A stretch of 30,687 bases of DNA from JBAXLO01 sp037134755 (GCA_037134755.1 JBAXLO010000028.1:1-30687); one strand, 5' to 3'; counted from the first letter of the stretch, positions 8,684 to 17,382 are shown. Made by a program: numbers and translations. Notes: generated by a model not told the origin, from the letters alone.

Positions 8684-9709
8684 ATGAAAAAAAACATCCT
8701 TATTTACAGTATTATTCTTATTACTGTGGCTTTATTTTCCTGTAAAAGAACTCAAGATAAATATACAACTGTTACAGATCGTATTGTTTATGACGCACAA
8801 ATCATGAATAATGATCCTGATGTTGACCCTTGGATAAATAACATGGAAGGTCCTCAAAGAGATAAGTTTATTAATCTTATTTTTGATGCAGTAAAGGGTA
8901 GTAAAATTAAGATTTACGACAAAGATCATAAAGAAGTAAAATATGAGGATGTTATTTCTCACCTAATGACTTATGATACTTTAAAATCTTCAAATAATAA
9001 GAATAAAGACGCCAAAGAAGATATAATTGTTTCAAATAGTTTTGATAAAAATAGGATTAGTCAGATAAGATTTGATGAAAAATGGTCGATGAATGAAAAG
9101 ACTTATGAGATTAAAAAAGATGTATTTGGCTTTTGTCCTGTAATGGCTGAGCTTAATCAGAATGGAACTTCTAAATATCAACAACCATTGTTCTGGATTT
9201 ATGCTGATACTTTAAATACCGACACTGCTAACGGTAATTACATCATTACTAAGAAAATTCAATATACTATTTCTCTTAAAGCTACTGAAAAATCTCCTGA
9301 ATGGTGGATAAATAATATTGAACCTACACAAAGAGAATCTTTTATTAATACCTTAGTTGATGCAGTTTTATCTAATAAGGTAAAAGCTTATGATTATGCT
9401 GGAAATCTTATGACTAAAGATCTGTTTAATAAGTATTATAATCCTACAGATACCGTGGATATTGAAAATCCATCTTCAGGTAAGATGGAAACTAAAATTA
9501 TTAAACACGAACTTGATAAAAAAGACATTACAAGTGTAAGATTTATAGAAGAATGGTCACTTAATACAAAGACTTTTAAGTTTACTAAAAGAGTACTTGC
9601 AGTATGTCCGGTTTTAAAGATTAATGATAACGATGGTAATTTTAAAGCTTGGATGGCTATCTTTTATATATACTTTGATAATAGCTTAGTACCTGCCAAA
9701 AAACAGTAA
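8684..9709 (+). CDS. Lipoprotein with two tandem GldN-like domains
   Basis: This 341-residue protein starts with a lipoprotein signal peptide ending LFSC (Cys20). The mature part is an internal duplication. Copy 1 (about 49-175) and copy 2 (about 205-332) each have WINNxExxQRxxFINxxxDAV, a middle part, then IxxxRFxEEWSxNxKTxxxxKxVxxxCPV and FWIYAD or FYIYFD. The RF-E-W...PV...F-I-Y pattern resembles GldN/PorN, the periplasmic T9SS and gliding motility subunit, which normally has one such domain. The copies are clearly diverged. It is followed after 9 nt by an M16 peptidase and then an O-methyltransferase, so the three are probably one operon. Placement next to a T9SS substrate is suggestive, but a role in T9SS is inference. 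Confidence 0.6.
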   Translation: MKKNILIYSIILITVALFSCKRTQDKYTTVTDRIVYDAQIMNNDPDVDPWINNMEGPQRDKFINLIFDAVKGSKIKIYDKDHKEVKYEDVISHLMTYDTLKSSNNKNKDAKEDIIVSNSFDKNRISQIRFDEKWSMNEKTYEIKKDVFGFCPVMAELNQNGTSKYQQPLFWIYADTLNTDTANGNYIITKKIQYTISLKATEKSPEWWINNIEPTQRESFINTLVDAVLSNKVKAYDYAGNLMTKDLFNKYYNPTDTVDIENPSSGKMETKIIKHELDKKDITSVRFIEEWSLNTKTFKFTKRVLAVCPVLKINDNDGNFKAWMAIFYIYFDNSLVPAKKQ

Positions 9710-9718
9710 ATTAATTAA

Positions 9719-10945
9719 ATGGAATATAACTTTTTTCAACTTACGAACGGGATTAGAGTAGTTCATAAGTATGTAAACAGCAATGTTGCGCATTGTGGAC
9801 TAATTATTAATACCGGTTCTCGTGATGAGGATGAAAAAGAGAATGGTATCGCTCATTTTATTGAGCATTGCATATTTAAAGGTACTGAAAAACGCAAATC
9901 ATTTCATATTTTAAATAGGTTAGATAGTGTTGGTGGTGATTTAAATGCTTATACTACTAAAGAAGAAACCTGTGTATATGCTTCTTTTCTTGATGAATAC
10001 TTCGAAAGAACCATTGAATTACTTTCTGATATCGTTTTTAATTCAAATTTCCCACCAAAGGAATTGATAAAAGAAAAAGAAGTAGTTATAGAGGAAATTA
10101 ATTCTTATAAAGACAATCCTTCGGAGTTAATTTATGATGAATATGAGGAGTATATGTTTGCCGGTCACCCTATTGGAAGGCTAATTTTAGGGACTCCTGC
10201 CAACGTTAGGAAATTTAACAGCATAAATCTTCGACATTTTATTCAAAAGCATTATAATACTGACGAAATGGTGCTTTGTGCTGTCGGTAATATTAAATTT
10301 CCCCAACTTTTAAAGCTGGTAAACAAGTATTTTGAATCGCATCCTGCAAATTTAAGGCAAAATAGCCGAATTCCTTTTACCGGTTACAAACCTATTAATA
10401 TTACTAAGAATAAAAGGACGTATCAAACGCATACAATCATTGGTAATATGGCCTTTGACACTAAGGATAAGCGCAAAAACGCTCTTACTGTTTTAAATAA
10501 TCTGCTTGGTGGGCCGGCTATGAATACAAGATTGAATCTTGCTGTAAGAGAACGCCATGGTTATGCATATACTGTTGATTCTACATATACTCCATACTCC
10601 GATACCGGTTTGTTTAATATCTATCTTGGCACTGATAATGGTTCAAATGCTAAGGCTATTGATGTTGTTTTAAAAGAACTGCTAAAACTTCGTACTATTA
10701 AACTAGGTAATTTGCAATTAAGTAGCGCTAAGAAACAACTTATGGGGCAAGTGGCTATAGCTTATGAATCAAATCTTAACGAAATGCTTTCAATAGGTAA
10801 AAGTTATATGCTTTTTAATAAAGTTGATTCCATTGCAGAACTATGTGCTAAGATAGAAAAGGTTACAAGTGAAGAAATTATAGAAATTGCTAACGAAATA
10901 TTCGAACCATCGCAATTAAGTTTCTTAATTTATAAGTCAAAATAA
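9719..10945 (+). CDS. M16 family zinc metallopeptidase
   Basis: This 408-residue protein is a complete single-unit M16B peptidase like bacterial processing peptidase homologues (PqqF/YmxG type). The inverted zinc motif HFIEH is at 46-50 and the distal glutamate is in EVVIEEI (about 126). The C-terminal half has the R/Y substrate pair region LNLAVRERHGYAYTVDS and the ELLKLRTIKLGNLQLSSAKKQLMGQ helix. No signal peptide is visible, so it should be cytosolic. It starts 9 nt after the GldN-like gene and ends 12 nt before the O-methyltransferase ATG, which indicates an operon. All expected catalytic residues are present, in contrast to the broken paralogue at 21416-24319. Confidence 0.92.
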   Translation: MEYNFFQLTNGIRVVHKYVNSNVAHCGLIINTGSRDEDEKENGIAHFIEHCIFKGTEKRKSFHILNRLDSVGGDLNAYTTKEETCVYASFLDEYFERTIELLSDIVFNSNFPPKELIKEKEVVIEEINSYKDNPSELIYDEYEEYMFAGHPIGRLILGTPANVRKFNSINLRHFIQKHYNTDEMVLCAVGNIKFPQLLKLVNKYFESHPANLRQNSRIPFTGYKPINITKNKRTYQTHTIIGNMAFDTKDKRKNALTVLNNLLGGPAMNTRLNLAVRERHGYAYTVDSTYTPYSDTGLFNIYLGTDNGSNAKAIDVVLKELLKLRTIKLGNLQLSSAKKQLMGQVAIAYESNLNEMLSIGKSYMLFNKVDSIAELCAKIEKVTSEEIIEIANEIFEPSQLSFLIYKSK

Positions 10946-10957
10946 TTATTATTGACA

Positions 10958-11593
10958 ATGATAGATTCATTAATAGAGGAATACGCCTCCAATCATTCAA
11001 CTCCCGAATCTTTAATCTTAAATAAACTTTATAGAGAAACCAATCTTAAGCAGATGAATCCCCGTATGCTATCGGGACATCTGCAAGGTAAGCTTTTAGA
11101 GATGATTAGCTGTATGATTTGTCCTAAACAAATTCTGGAAATCGGAACTTTTACAGGATATTCTGCTATCAATCTTACTAAAGGCCTTCAAGAAGGGGGC
11201 AAATTGCATACTATTGATATAGATGAAGAACTTGAGCTTATGGCAAGGAGTTATTTTGCGGAAGCTGGTCTTAATGAGAAGATTATATTTTACATTGGAG
11301 ATGCTTTAAAGATAGTTCCTACTATAAATGAAGTGTTTGATTTGGTTTTTATTGACGCAGATAAGGAAGATTACATTGCTTATTTTAATATATGTGTAGA
11401 TAAAGTCCGGCAAGGTGGTTTTATTATTGCAGATAATGTGCTTTGGAATGGAAAAGTTGTAAATCAGACTACTAAAAACGATAAAGATACCATAGCTATT
11501 AAGCAATTCAATGAATTTGTGTTGAATGATGCCAGAGTTGAGAATGTTTTGCTTCCTTTTAGGGATGGTTTGATGCTAATGAGGAAGTTATAA
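10958..11593 (+). CDS. Class I SAM-dependent O-methyltransferase (CCoAOMT-like)
   Basis: I take the ATG at 10958 (211 residues); a TTG two codons upstream would add only two residues. The fold is the small metal-dependent O-methyltransferase family 3: a helical N-terminus with NPRMLSGHLQGKLLEMI, the SAM-binding loop EIGTFTGYSA (61-70), the acidic strand end TIDID, the metal and catalytic motif FIDADKEDY (131-139) and ADNVLWNGKV (158-167). These carry the Asp/Asp/Asn divalent metal ligands. It methylates a small-molecule hydroxyl, substrate unknown. It follows the M16 gene by 12 nt on the same strand and is probably last in that operon. Confidence 0.9.
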   Translation: MIDSLIEEYASNHSTPESLILNKLYRETNLKQMNPRMLSGHLQGKLLEMISCMICPKQILEIGTFTGYSAINLTKGLQEGGKLHTIDIDEELELMARSYFAEAGLNEKIIFYIGDALKIVPTINEVFDLVFIDADKEDYIAYFNICVDKVRQGGFIIADNVLWNGKVVNQTTKNDKDTIAIKQFNEFVLNDARVENVLLPFRDGLMLMRKL

Positions 11594-11658
11594 GTAGATA
11601 TTCTTATCATTAATAAATTTTTCTCTCTCAATATTTCCATTTTTCAATTTCATTTGTT

Positions 11659-11666
11659 TACTTTTG
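11659..11666 (+). promoter_or_regulatory. -7 box upstream of DUF2461 gene
   Basis: TACTTTTG matches TAnnTTTG and lies 26 bp before the ATG at 11693. No good -33 TTG is visible, only T-rich sequence near 11635-11655. Confidence 0.45.
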
Positions 11667-11692
11667 CATACAATATTTAAAACATTAAGGTT

Positions 11693-12355
11693 ATGCTTTC
11701 ACAAAATATTTTTGATTTTCTTACCGAATTAAAACAAAACAACACAAGAGATTGGTTTCAGGCCAATAAAAAGAGATATGATGCTGTTAAAAAAGAAGTT
11801 GAAGACTTTATTAACGAGCTTATTCCTGCAATTCATTCCTTTGATAAAGGCATTGAATTTATTACTGCAAAAGATTGTATGTTTAGGATTAACAGAGATG
11901 TACGTTTTAGCAACGATAAATCGCCATACAAAACAAATTTTGGGGCTTATATTGTAAAAGGTGGCAAAAAGAGCTTTTATGGTGGCTATTATCTTCATCT
12001 TGACCCTGAAGAATGTTTTATTGGCGGAGGAATCTGGATGCCTCCGGCAGATAAAGTAAAGTTAATCAGGAACGAAATATATTTTAATGCCCCTGAATAC
12101 AAGAAAATTCTTGCTGATAAAACTTTTGTAAAGTATTTTAAGGAATTACATGATCCGCAGAAGCTTAAAACTGCACCAAAAGATTTTCCAAAGGATTTTC
12201 CGGATATTGATCTTCTCAAATTCAAGAGTTTTACACCAATTCATACCATTGCTAAGGAGCAAGTTGTAGATAAAGACTTCATTAATTATCTTTTAGATGT
12301 CTTTAAAGCCATGTATCCTCTCAATAGTTTCCTGAATAGGGCTTTAGATAATTAG
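11693..12355 (+). CDS. DUF2461 domain-containing protein
   Basis: This 220-residue protein spans the whole DUF2461 (TIGR02453) family: NTRDWFQANKKRYD near the N-terminus (17-30), the signature FRINRDVRFSNDKSPYKTNF (64-83), YYLHLDPEECFIGGGIWMP and the C-terminal FTPIHTIAKEQVVDKDF. The family is widespread and of unknown biochemical function; no catalytic motif is known to me. No signal peptide is visible. It has its own -7 box and is followed by a long near-perfect hairpin, so it is probably monocistronic. It ends with TAG. Confidence 0.92.
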   Translation: MLSQNIFDFLTELKQNNTRDWFQANKKRYDAVKKEVEDFINELIPAIHSFDKGIEFITAKDCMFRINRDVRFSNDKSPYKTNFGAYIVKGGKKSFYGGYYLHLDPEECFIGGGIWMPPADKVKLIRNEIYFNAPEYKKILADKTFVKYFKELHDPQKLKTAPKDFPKDFPDIDLLKFKSFTPIHTIAKEQVVDKDFINYLLDVFKAMYPLNSFLNRALDN

Positions 12356-12364
12356 TTTTATTTT

Positions 12365-12406
12365 TTTCTTATTATTAATAATGAAGAAGTTATTAGTAAT
12401 AAGAAA
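12365..12406 (+). terminator. 17-bp hairpin after DUF2461 gene
   Basis: Left arm 12365-12381 pairs with right arm 12390-12406 over 17 bp with one G-T wobble and an 8-nt loop. It starts 9 nt after the TAG stop. The T-run precedes rather than follows the stem on this strand, so it may stabilise the 3' end rather than terminate transcription alone. Confidence 0.55.
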
Positions 12407-12478
12407 GCTAATTATTAAGTTAATTAGCTATTTATGTTAAAAAAAAGATATAATCTTCTCTTTAGTAAAATAAAGAGA
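12407..12478. other. Two further adjacent hairpins in the convergent gap
   Basis: GCTAATTA (12407-12414) and TAATTAGC (12421-12428) form a perfect 8-bp stem. TCTCTTT (12457-12463) and AAAGAGA (12472-12478) form a perfect 7-bp stem with an 8-nt loop. With the preceding 17-bp hairpin this makes three consecutive stem-loops between two convergent genes, directly before a 21-bp array. Confidence 0.5.
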
Positions 12479-12506
12479 TAATTACTTATAATTAACAGGC
12501 AATTTT

Positions 12507-12674
12507 CTCTACGTAATCGGTGATTATCTCTACATAATCGGAAACTATCTCTACATAATCGGAATCTATCTCTACATAATCGGAGATTATCTCTACATAA
12601 TCGGCAATTATCTCGACATAATCGGAGATTATCTCTACATAATCGACAACTTACTCGAGTAAATAGGTGATTAA
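12507..12674. repeat. 21-bp tandem array, eight units
   Basis: Eight 21-bp units begin with the conserved core CTCTACATAATCGG (first unit ACGTAATCGG; two read CTCG). Positions 15-18 of the unit vary from copy to copy and the unit ends in TAT or TTA. The last unit (12654-12674) is strongly diverged. The array lies between the 3' ends of the DUF2461 gene and the murL-murD fusion. Confidence 0.93.
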
Positions 12675-12735
12675 TTCATTTTCTTTATTCAGAAAGAAAA
12701 CAAAAAGATATATTAATATGAATAATAGCGCTTTA

Positions 12736-15504
12736 TTATGATATTTTCACTAATTCTTTGAAACGTTTTCCGCGTTCTTCAAAGTTTTTAAACATATCAT
12801 AACTGGCTGCAGCAGGCGAAAGTAGACAAATCATATCCTTACATGTAACAGTTTTGGCAAATTCAACAGCATTATCAAAATCTGTGGCAACAATATATTT
12901 TTGTTTTTTATTTTTAGAAGTATCAATTAAAGAAAGAATCCGTTTACCGGCTTCACCTATAAAAATAATATGACCAATCAATGAATTTGTTATAAAATCA
13001 GCTAATTCATTGTAATCTATGCCTCTGTCAAAGCCACCAATCAACAAAGTATTTACACGTTTCAGCGACTTTATTGCAGCCATAGTAGCCTCAGGAATAG
13101 TAGCTATCGAATCATTATAGTATTCAATATCATTAAATTTGCCAACATATTCTAAACGGTGCTCCAATCCTGTAAAAGTATTAATACCTTCGATAATTGT
13201 ATCATTTTTAACACCTATAATCTTACAAACATTAATAGCTGCCATAATATTCAGTAAATTATGTTCACCTTTAAGATTGCAATTATCAGTTGTATTATAA
13301 ACTTTTACACTTCTTGTACCTTCATTAAAATAAATACGTTTTTCTTTTATAAAAGTCCCCCTCTCAGCTTCCTTATTTAAAGAGAAAGTATAGGCTTTGC
13401 CTTTGATTTTGTGATCTTTTATTATATTTATAATTGGATTATTATCTAAATTAAAAATAAAATAATCATCAGCATTCTGATTAAACGCAATATTTAATTT
13501 AGCCAGCTGATAATCTATATATGAATGATAATGATCGAGATGTTCCTGAAAAAGATTTAATAAAACAGAGATATGAGGCGCCACAGTTATGTTCTCAAGC
13601 TGATGTGACGAGAGTTCAAATACAATTAAGGTATCTTTATCAATATCAATAAGTTGATCAAAAGGAGGAAAACCCATATTACCAACCAATAACACATTGC
13701 TATTTTTCTGTTTTTTTAAGATATGATAAATTAAATTTGAAGTTGTACTCTTACCTTTAGTACCCGTTATACCAATAACTTGACTATGGTACATTTTAAG
13801 AAAAATATCCGTTTGTGATGTAATTTTTTCCTTGTCGGGAAGCGGATTTTTAAAATCTAAAACCGAAATACCTGGCGTTTTAATAATCAAATCAAAAGAA
13901 TTAAGATGGTCAAGATAAGTACTTCCCAAAATAAACTTCAAATTTTTATCGTTTGCAAATGAAAACTTTTCTAATAGAAAAGGATCCTTGTCGGCAATAG
14001 TAAATGCCTGATTAGGATAATGCTGTCGCAGATAATTATAGGTAGATCTCCCCTCTTTTCCAAAACCAAGAATAAGAATGTTTTTGTCAAGAATCATATT
14101 ATCCAATATACTGTTCTTATTACTCTTATAATGATTTAAAATTAGAGATAAAAAGGTATCTTCAACAAAATGTTCTTCCTCAATATGAGTAAGTAAAGTT
14201 GGGATAATAAGCTCTCTATTTTGTTTATATAAAGAAAGTTCCGAATAATATTTCAATAAAGAAGGTAGCTCCTCCCCTTTTCTCTTATCAATAATCATTT
14301 TTAGAGCAATATTTACTTCATCAACCGTGCCAACGCATTCAAATGGTTTGACTTCCGCAATACCTGTCAACTCATTAAAATAATTAAGTAATTTAATATC
14401 ATTAAATAAATCCTTACCAAAAATATGCTGCATAACATGAGCATCAATAAATGGCGATAGGATGATAAAAGCAAACATACATTTAGGACAATTGCCACAC
14501 CATGAGTCAGTTTTGCTACCAGCATTGCAACTTTTAAACTTATTGAAATATTTAGGATAAGTAGCGAACAATTTAGCAATCTGAAGTTCACTTAAAGGAC
14601 GCAAAAAACTAAAATAATTAAAACTATCGCTAATATTTTCAGACACATACTCACGAAAATCCTTTTCAAACTCATAAGATTTAGAGTATTGATGATTAAT
14701 ATTTGTATTTTCAACTGTAGCTTCATTAGCACTCGATTCATTTGATAAAGCAATGTTTCGTTTACCTGAAATAGTGGCAGCCAACAAAGTAACAAACGCC
14801 AAAAGAGCAGAAAATGGCGTGTGTCCATTCAAAAAACCTTCAGTATTTAATTGTAAAAGCAAAGGATCGATAGTACGATTGATCTCAATAAGTTCTTTTC
14901 TCTTAAAACCTCCTATCTCAGATGTTTCAAGTGTTGCACCACGCGGATTAAGTATCAAAGGTCGGATATCTTTAAAGCTTTCTTTAAGTAATTCGAGCGT
15001 CACAACTGAATCTTTTCCACCACCAATAGGCACAATCACAGAGTTATCTACACTATATGCAGTTTTATTCAAGTTTTTTGTAGAATCTACGATGATATTC
15101 ATAAAATCATCTTGAGTAGCTTTAATAGTATTTAGATAAAAAAACTCCCCCAGACCATTAAAATACAGCTTTTTCCAAAAAGAAATTTGATTTTCAGTCA
15201 AAGTATGAGGTTTAATGATAACATTCGGAGAACAAGCTGCCTTCCAATAGCTAATAAGCTCAACCATACCAATATTAAAGATGATATTTTGCAATAATTC
15301 TTCAGGAATTTCATCAAAATTCTTGTAAAAACTACGTTTTGGAATCGTTAAAGTGGGCTTAAAAGAGAATTTATCACCTAATTTAAAATAATATTCAATA
15401 AAAATCGTTTCTTCTTTGTTAATATAATGATAATTTTCGAATACAAAATTAGGATATTGCGTTCTTAGTGTACTATATGTAACTGAATTATCAGAAATAT
15501 TCAT
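12736..15504 (-). CDS. murL-murD: MurL-MurD fusion: UDP-MurNAc-L-Ala glutamate ligase with glutamate epimerase domain
   Basis: This 922-residue protein has two parts. Residues 1 to about 430 resemble MurL, the ATP-dependent epimerase described in Xanthomonas that turns the terminal L-Glu of UDP-MurNAc-L-Ala-L-Glu into D-Glu. They show a PP-loop-like GGGKDS (161-166) and a Cys cluster C326, C336, C339, C342. Residues from about 470 on are a complete Mur ligase: ILGFGKEGRS (479-488), ATP loop GTKGKST (581-587), ELSSHQL (630-636), EHLDHY (654-659) with the carbamylated-Lys candidate K669, GEHN (746-749), EHRLE (781-785) and LSPAAASYDMFKNFEERG (895-912). Where D-Glu-specific MurD has NDSKATN, this has NDSIATIPE (797-805), a change expected of the L-Glu-adding MurD2 type. 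I infer both steps in one cytosolic enzyme. The alternative is a D-Glu ligase with an accessory domain. Confidence 0.85.
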   Translation of the reverse strand: MNISDNSVTYSTLRTQYPNFVFENYHYINKEETIFIEYYFKLGDKFSFKPTLTIPKRSFYKNFDEIPEELLQNIIFNIGMVELISYWKAACSPNVIIKPHTLTENQISFWKKLYFNGLGEFFYLNTIKATQDDFMNIIVDSTKNLNKTAYSVDNSVIVPIGGGKDSVVTLELLKESFKDIRPLILNPRGATLETSEIGGFKRKELIEINRTIDPLLLQLNTEGFLNGHTPFSALLAFVTLLAATISGKRNIALSNESSANEATVENTNINHQYSKSYEFEKDFREYVSENISDSFNYFSFLRPLSELQIAKLFATYPKYFNKFKSCNAGSKTDSWCGNCPKCMFAFIILSPFIDAHVMQHIFGKDLFNDIKLLNYFNELTGIAEVKPFECVGTVDEVNIALKMIIDKRKGEELPSLLKYYSELSLYKQNRELIIPTLLTHIEEEHFVEDTFLSLILNHYKSNKNSILDNMILDKNILILGFGKEGRSTYNYLRQHYPNQAFTIADKDPFLLEKFSFANDKNLKFILGSTYLDHLNSFDLIIKTPGISVLDFKNPLPDKEKITSQTDIFLKMYHSQVIGITGTKGKSTTSNLIYHILKKQKNSNVLLVGNMGFPPFDQLIDIDKDTLIVFELSSHQLENITVAPHISVLLNLFQEHLDHYHSYIDYQLAKLNIAFNQNADDYFIFNLDNNPIINIIKDHKIKGKAYTFSLNKEAERGTFIKEKRIYFNEGTRSVKVYNTTDNCNLKGEHNLLNIMAAINVCKIIGVKNDTIIEGINTFTGLEHRLEYVGKFNDIEYYNDSIATIPEATMAAIKSLKRVNTLLIGGFDRGIDYNELADFITNSLIGHIIFIGEAGKRILSLIDTSKNKKQKYIVATDFDNAVEFAKTVTCKDMICLLSPAAASYDMFKNFEERGKRFKELVKIS

Positions 15505-15532
15505 TATTTGGTATAAATTTTGTTATTCATTG

Positions 15533-15562
15533 TTGAAATTAACTTCAAAAGTACTAATTTTG
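15533..15562 (+). promoter_or_regulatory. Promoter of yqgE/algH-like gene
   Basis: TTG at 15533-15535, exactly 19 bp of spacer and TAATTTTG at 15555-15562 match the Bacteroidota consensus. The box ends 30 bp before the ATG at 15593. Confidence 0.7.
15546..15553 (-). promoter_or_regulatory. -7 box of murL-murD fusion gene
   Basis: On the minus strand this reads TACTTTTG, 41 bp upstream of the ATG at 15504. No -33 TTG at the usual distance is seen. It sits inside the spacer of the divergent yqgE promoter, so the two polymerase sites overlap. Confidence 0.5.
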
Positions 15563-15592
15563 CTCAAATAAAATATATAAAAAACGAATAAT

Positions 15593-16183
15593 ATGACAGA
15601 CTTAAATAAAATACTCGACATAAAACCGAATAATATTAAACCTTCTCAAGGAAAAGTTCTTATATCAGAGCCATTTATGTATGATTACTACTTCAAAAGA
15701 GCAGTAATACTTTTGGCAGAATATAATGAAGAAGGGGCATTCGGGATTGTCTTAAATAAATTACTTCATTCAAAGTTAAATGACATCATAAACGGTTTTC
15801 CACCCTTCGATGCTGACTTATATGTAGGAGGACCTGTAAGCACAGATAAACTATTCTATATCCATAAGTTCGGAGATATTGTACCAGACAGCACTGAAAT
15901 AGCTGATGGGATATATTGGGGCGGTGATGTTGAAGTTATAAAAGAACTTATTGCTGTAAATAAGATTACTAACAATGATATTCGCTTCTTTATCGGCTAT
16001 TCAGGTTGGACTGCTAACCAATTGGAAGAAGAACTTGAAAATAACTCCTGGGTTGTGACCAGAACGAATGTAAAAGCCGTCTTAAAAACTAAAGCTGAGC
16101 AGGTTTGGAATAACATTGTGCTTAGTCTTGGTGAAGATTATGCACATTGGGTTAATTTTCCTGTTGATCCCAATCTTAATTAA
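15593..16183 (+). CDS. yqgE: YqgE/AlgH family protein
   Basis: This 196-residue protein has the whole YqgE/AlgH pattern: GKVLISEPFMYDYYFKRAVI at the N-terminus (20-39), GAFGIVLNK (48-56), LYVGGPV (76-82), GIYWGGD and RFFIGYSGWTANQLEEELE (131-149). The family is of unknown molecular function; the name AlgH comes from alginate regulation in Pseudomonas, which should not be carried over here. It is probably cytosolic. It is divergent from the murL-murD fusion with overlapping promoters, and its 3' end is only 11 nt from the convergent aminotransferase gene. Confidence 0.92.
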   Translation: MTDLNKILDIKPNNIKPSQGKVLISEPFMYDYYFKRAVILLAEYNEEGAFGIVLNKLLHSKLNDIINGFPPFDADLYVGGPVSTDKLFYIHKFGDIVPDSTEIADGIYWGGDVEVIKELIAVNKITNNDIRFFIGYSGWTANQLEEELENNSWVVTRTNVKAVLKTKAEQVWNNIVLSLGEDYAHWVNFPVDPNLN

Positions 16184-16194
16184 AACTTTTAATT

Positions 16195-17382
16195 TTAATT
16201 TAAAGCTTTAATAAGTCTGTCACAAGCCTCTTTTATCTCCTCATTTGTAATAGTCAAAGGAGGAATTATAGAAAGACTGTCGTGATTGTATAAAAACCAA
16301 TACGTTATTACACCATTCTCAATACAACGTTCTACAACTTTATCTATTTCTGAACTATCCTTTAGTTCAATTGCCATAAATAAGCCTACATTCCTAATTT
16401 CTTTAATATTAGGTTGGTCTTTTAGGTATGATTTAAAGAGATTTGCTTTATCTTCTACTTCATCCATTATATTATTATTAATTAACACATTCAAAGCAGC
16501 CAAAGATGCCGCACATGACACAGGATGACCACCAAAAGTAGTAGCATGCCCAAGCAAAGGATGCGAATCATTCAATGAATCCATAATAATATTTGAGGAA
16601 ATGAAGGCACCTATAGGCATTCCTCCACCCATACTTTTGGCTATACACAAAACATCTGGAATTACATCATAATGCTCGAAAGCAAAGAGCTTTCCCGTTC
16701 TGCCAAAGCCAGTTTGTATCTCATCAAAGATTAATAATGTACCCGTTTCTGTACATTTTTGTCGTAATTTTTTAAGAAATTCTCTATTTGGGATACGAAT
16801 ACCCGATCCAGCTTGAATAACCTCTATAACAACGCATGAAGTCTTATCCGTTATTTGACTTAAATCTTTATTATTATTAAATTCTAGTATTTTAACGTCG
16901 GGAATTAAGGGGCGAAAGTCCTGTTTGTACTTTTCATCTCCTAAAATACTTACAGCACCTAAAGTACTTCCATGGTAACCTCCTTTAAAAGCAATAATTT
17001 CTGAACGTTTATTGTATTTTCGTGCAAGTTTCATAGCTCCTTCTATAGCTTCGCTACCTGAATTTACAAAGAATGTCATATTTAAGGTATCAGGAAGCAA
17101 ATCTGCGAGACGTTTAGCTAATTTTACCTGCGGACTTTCGATGAATTCGCCATAAACCATCACATGAAGGTATTTATCTACTTGTTTTTTTATAGCTTTT
17201 ATAACTTCCGGATGTCTATGCCCAATATTACTTACCGCAATCCCTGACATTAAGTCGATATATTTTTTGCCGGCCTTATCATATACATAAATACCTTCGG
17301 CATTAGCAACATCTATTTGAAAAGCATCAAAAGTAGATGTTTGAGCTATATATTTTTTAAAAAGTTCTTTTGAATTTTGCAT
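16195..17382 (-). CDS. Class III (acetylornithine/ornithine-type) aminotransferase
   Basis: This 395-residue PLP enzyme belongs to the class III aminotransferases. Landmarks are YIDLMSGIAVSNIGHRHP (41-58), the phosphate-binding SGSEA (108-112), AFKGGYHGST (131-140), the PLP-contacting FDEIQTGFGRTG (219-230) with Asp220, the Schiff-base lysine K249 in IAKSMGGGMPIG and TTFGGHPVSCAA (281-292). The length fits ArgD/RocD. Substrate choice among acetylornithine, ornithine and other omega-amino acids cannot be decided, and no arginine genes adjoin it, so I give no symbol. No TAnnTTTG box was found in the 100 bp upstream. It converges with yqgE across 11 nt without a clear terminator. Confidence 0.88.
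   Translation of the reverse strand: MQNSKELFKKYIAQTSTFDAFQIDVANAEGIYVYDKAGKKYIDLMSGIAVSNIGHRHPEVIKAIKKQVDKYLHVMVYGEFIESPQVKLAKRLADLLPDTLNMTFFVNSGSEAIEGAMKLARKYNKRSEIIAFKGGYHGSTLGAVSILGDEKYKQDFRPLIPDVKILEFNNNKDLSQITDKTSCVVIEVIQAGSGIRIPNREFLKKLRQKCTETGTLLIFDEIQTGFGRTGKLFAFEHYDVIPDVLCIAKSMGGGMPIGAFISSNIIMDSLNDSHPLLGHATTFGGHPVSCAASLAALNVLINNNIMDEVEDKANLFKSYLKDQPNIKEIRNVGLFMAIELKDSSEIDKVVERCIENGVITYWFLYNHDSLSIIPPLTITNEEIKEACDRLIKALN

Noticed and set aside
12736..15504. Fusion as an artefact of a missed stop between two genes
   Set aside because: The frame is continuous through the linker (about residues 430-470) with no internal stop, and no second start or promoter is evident there.
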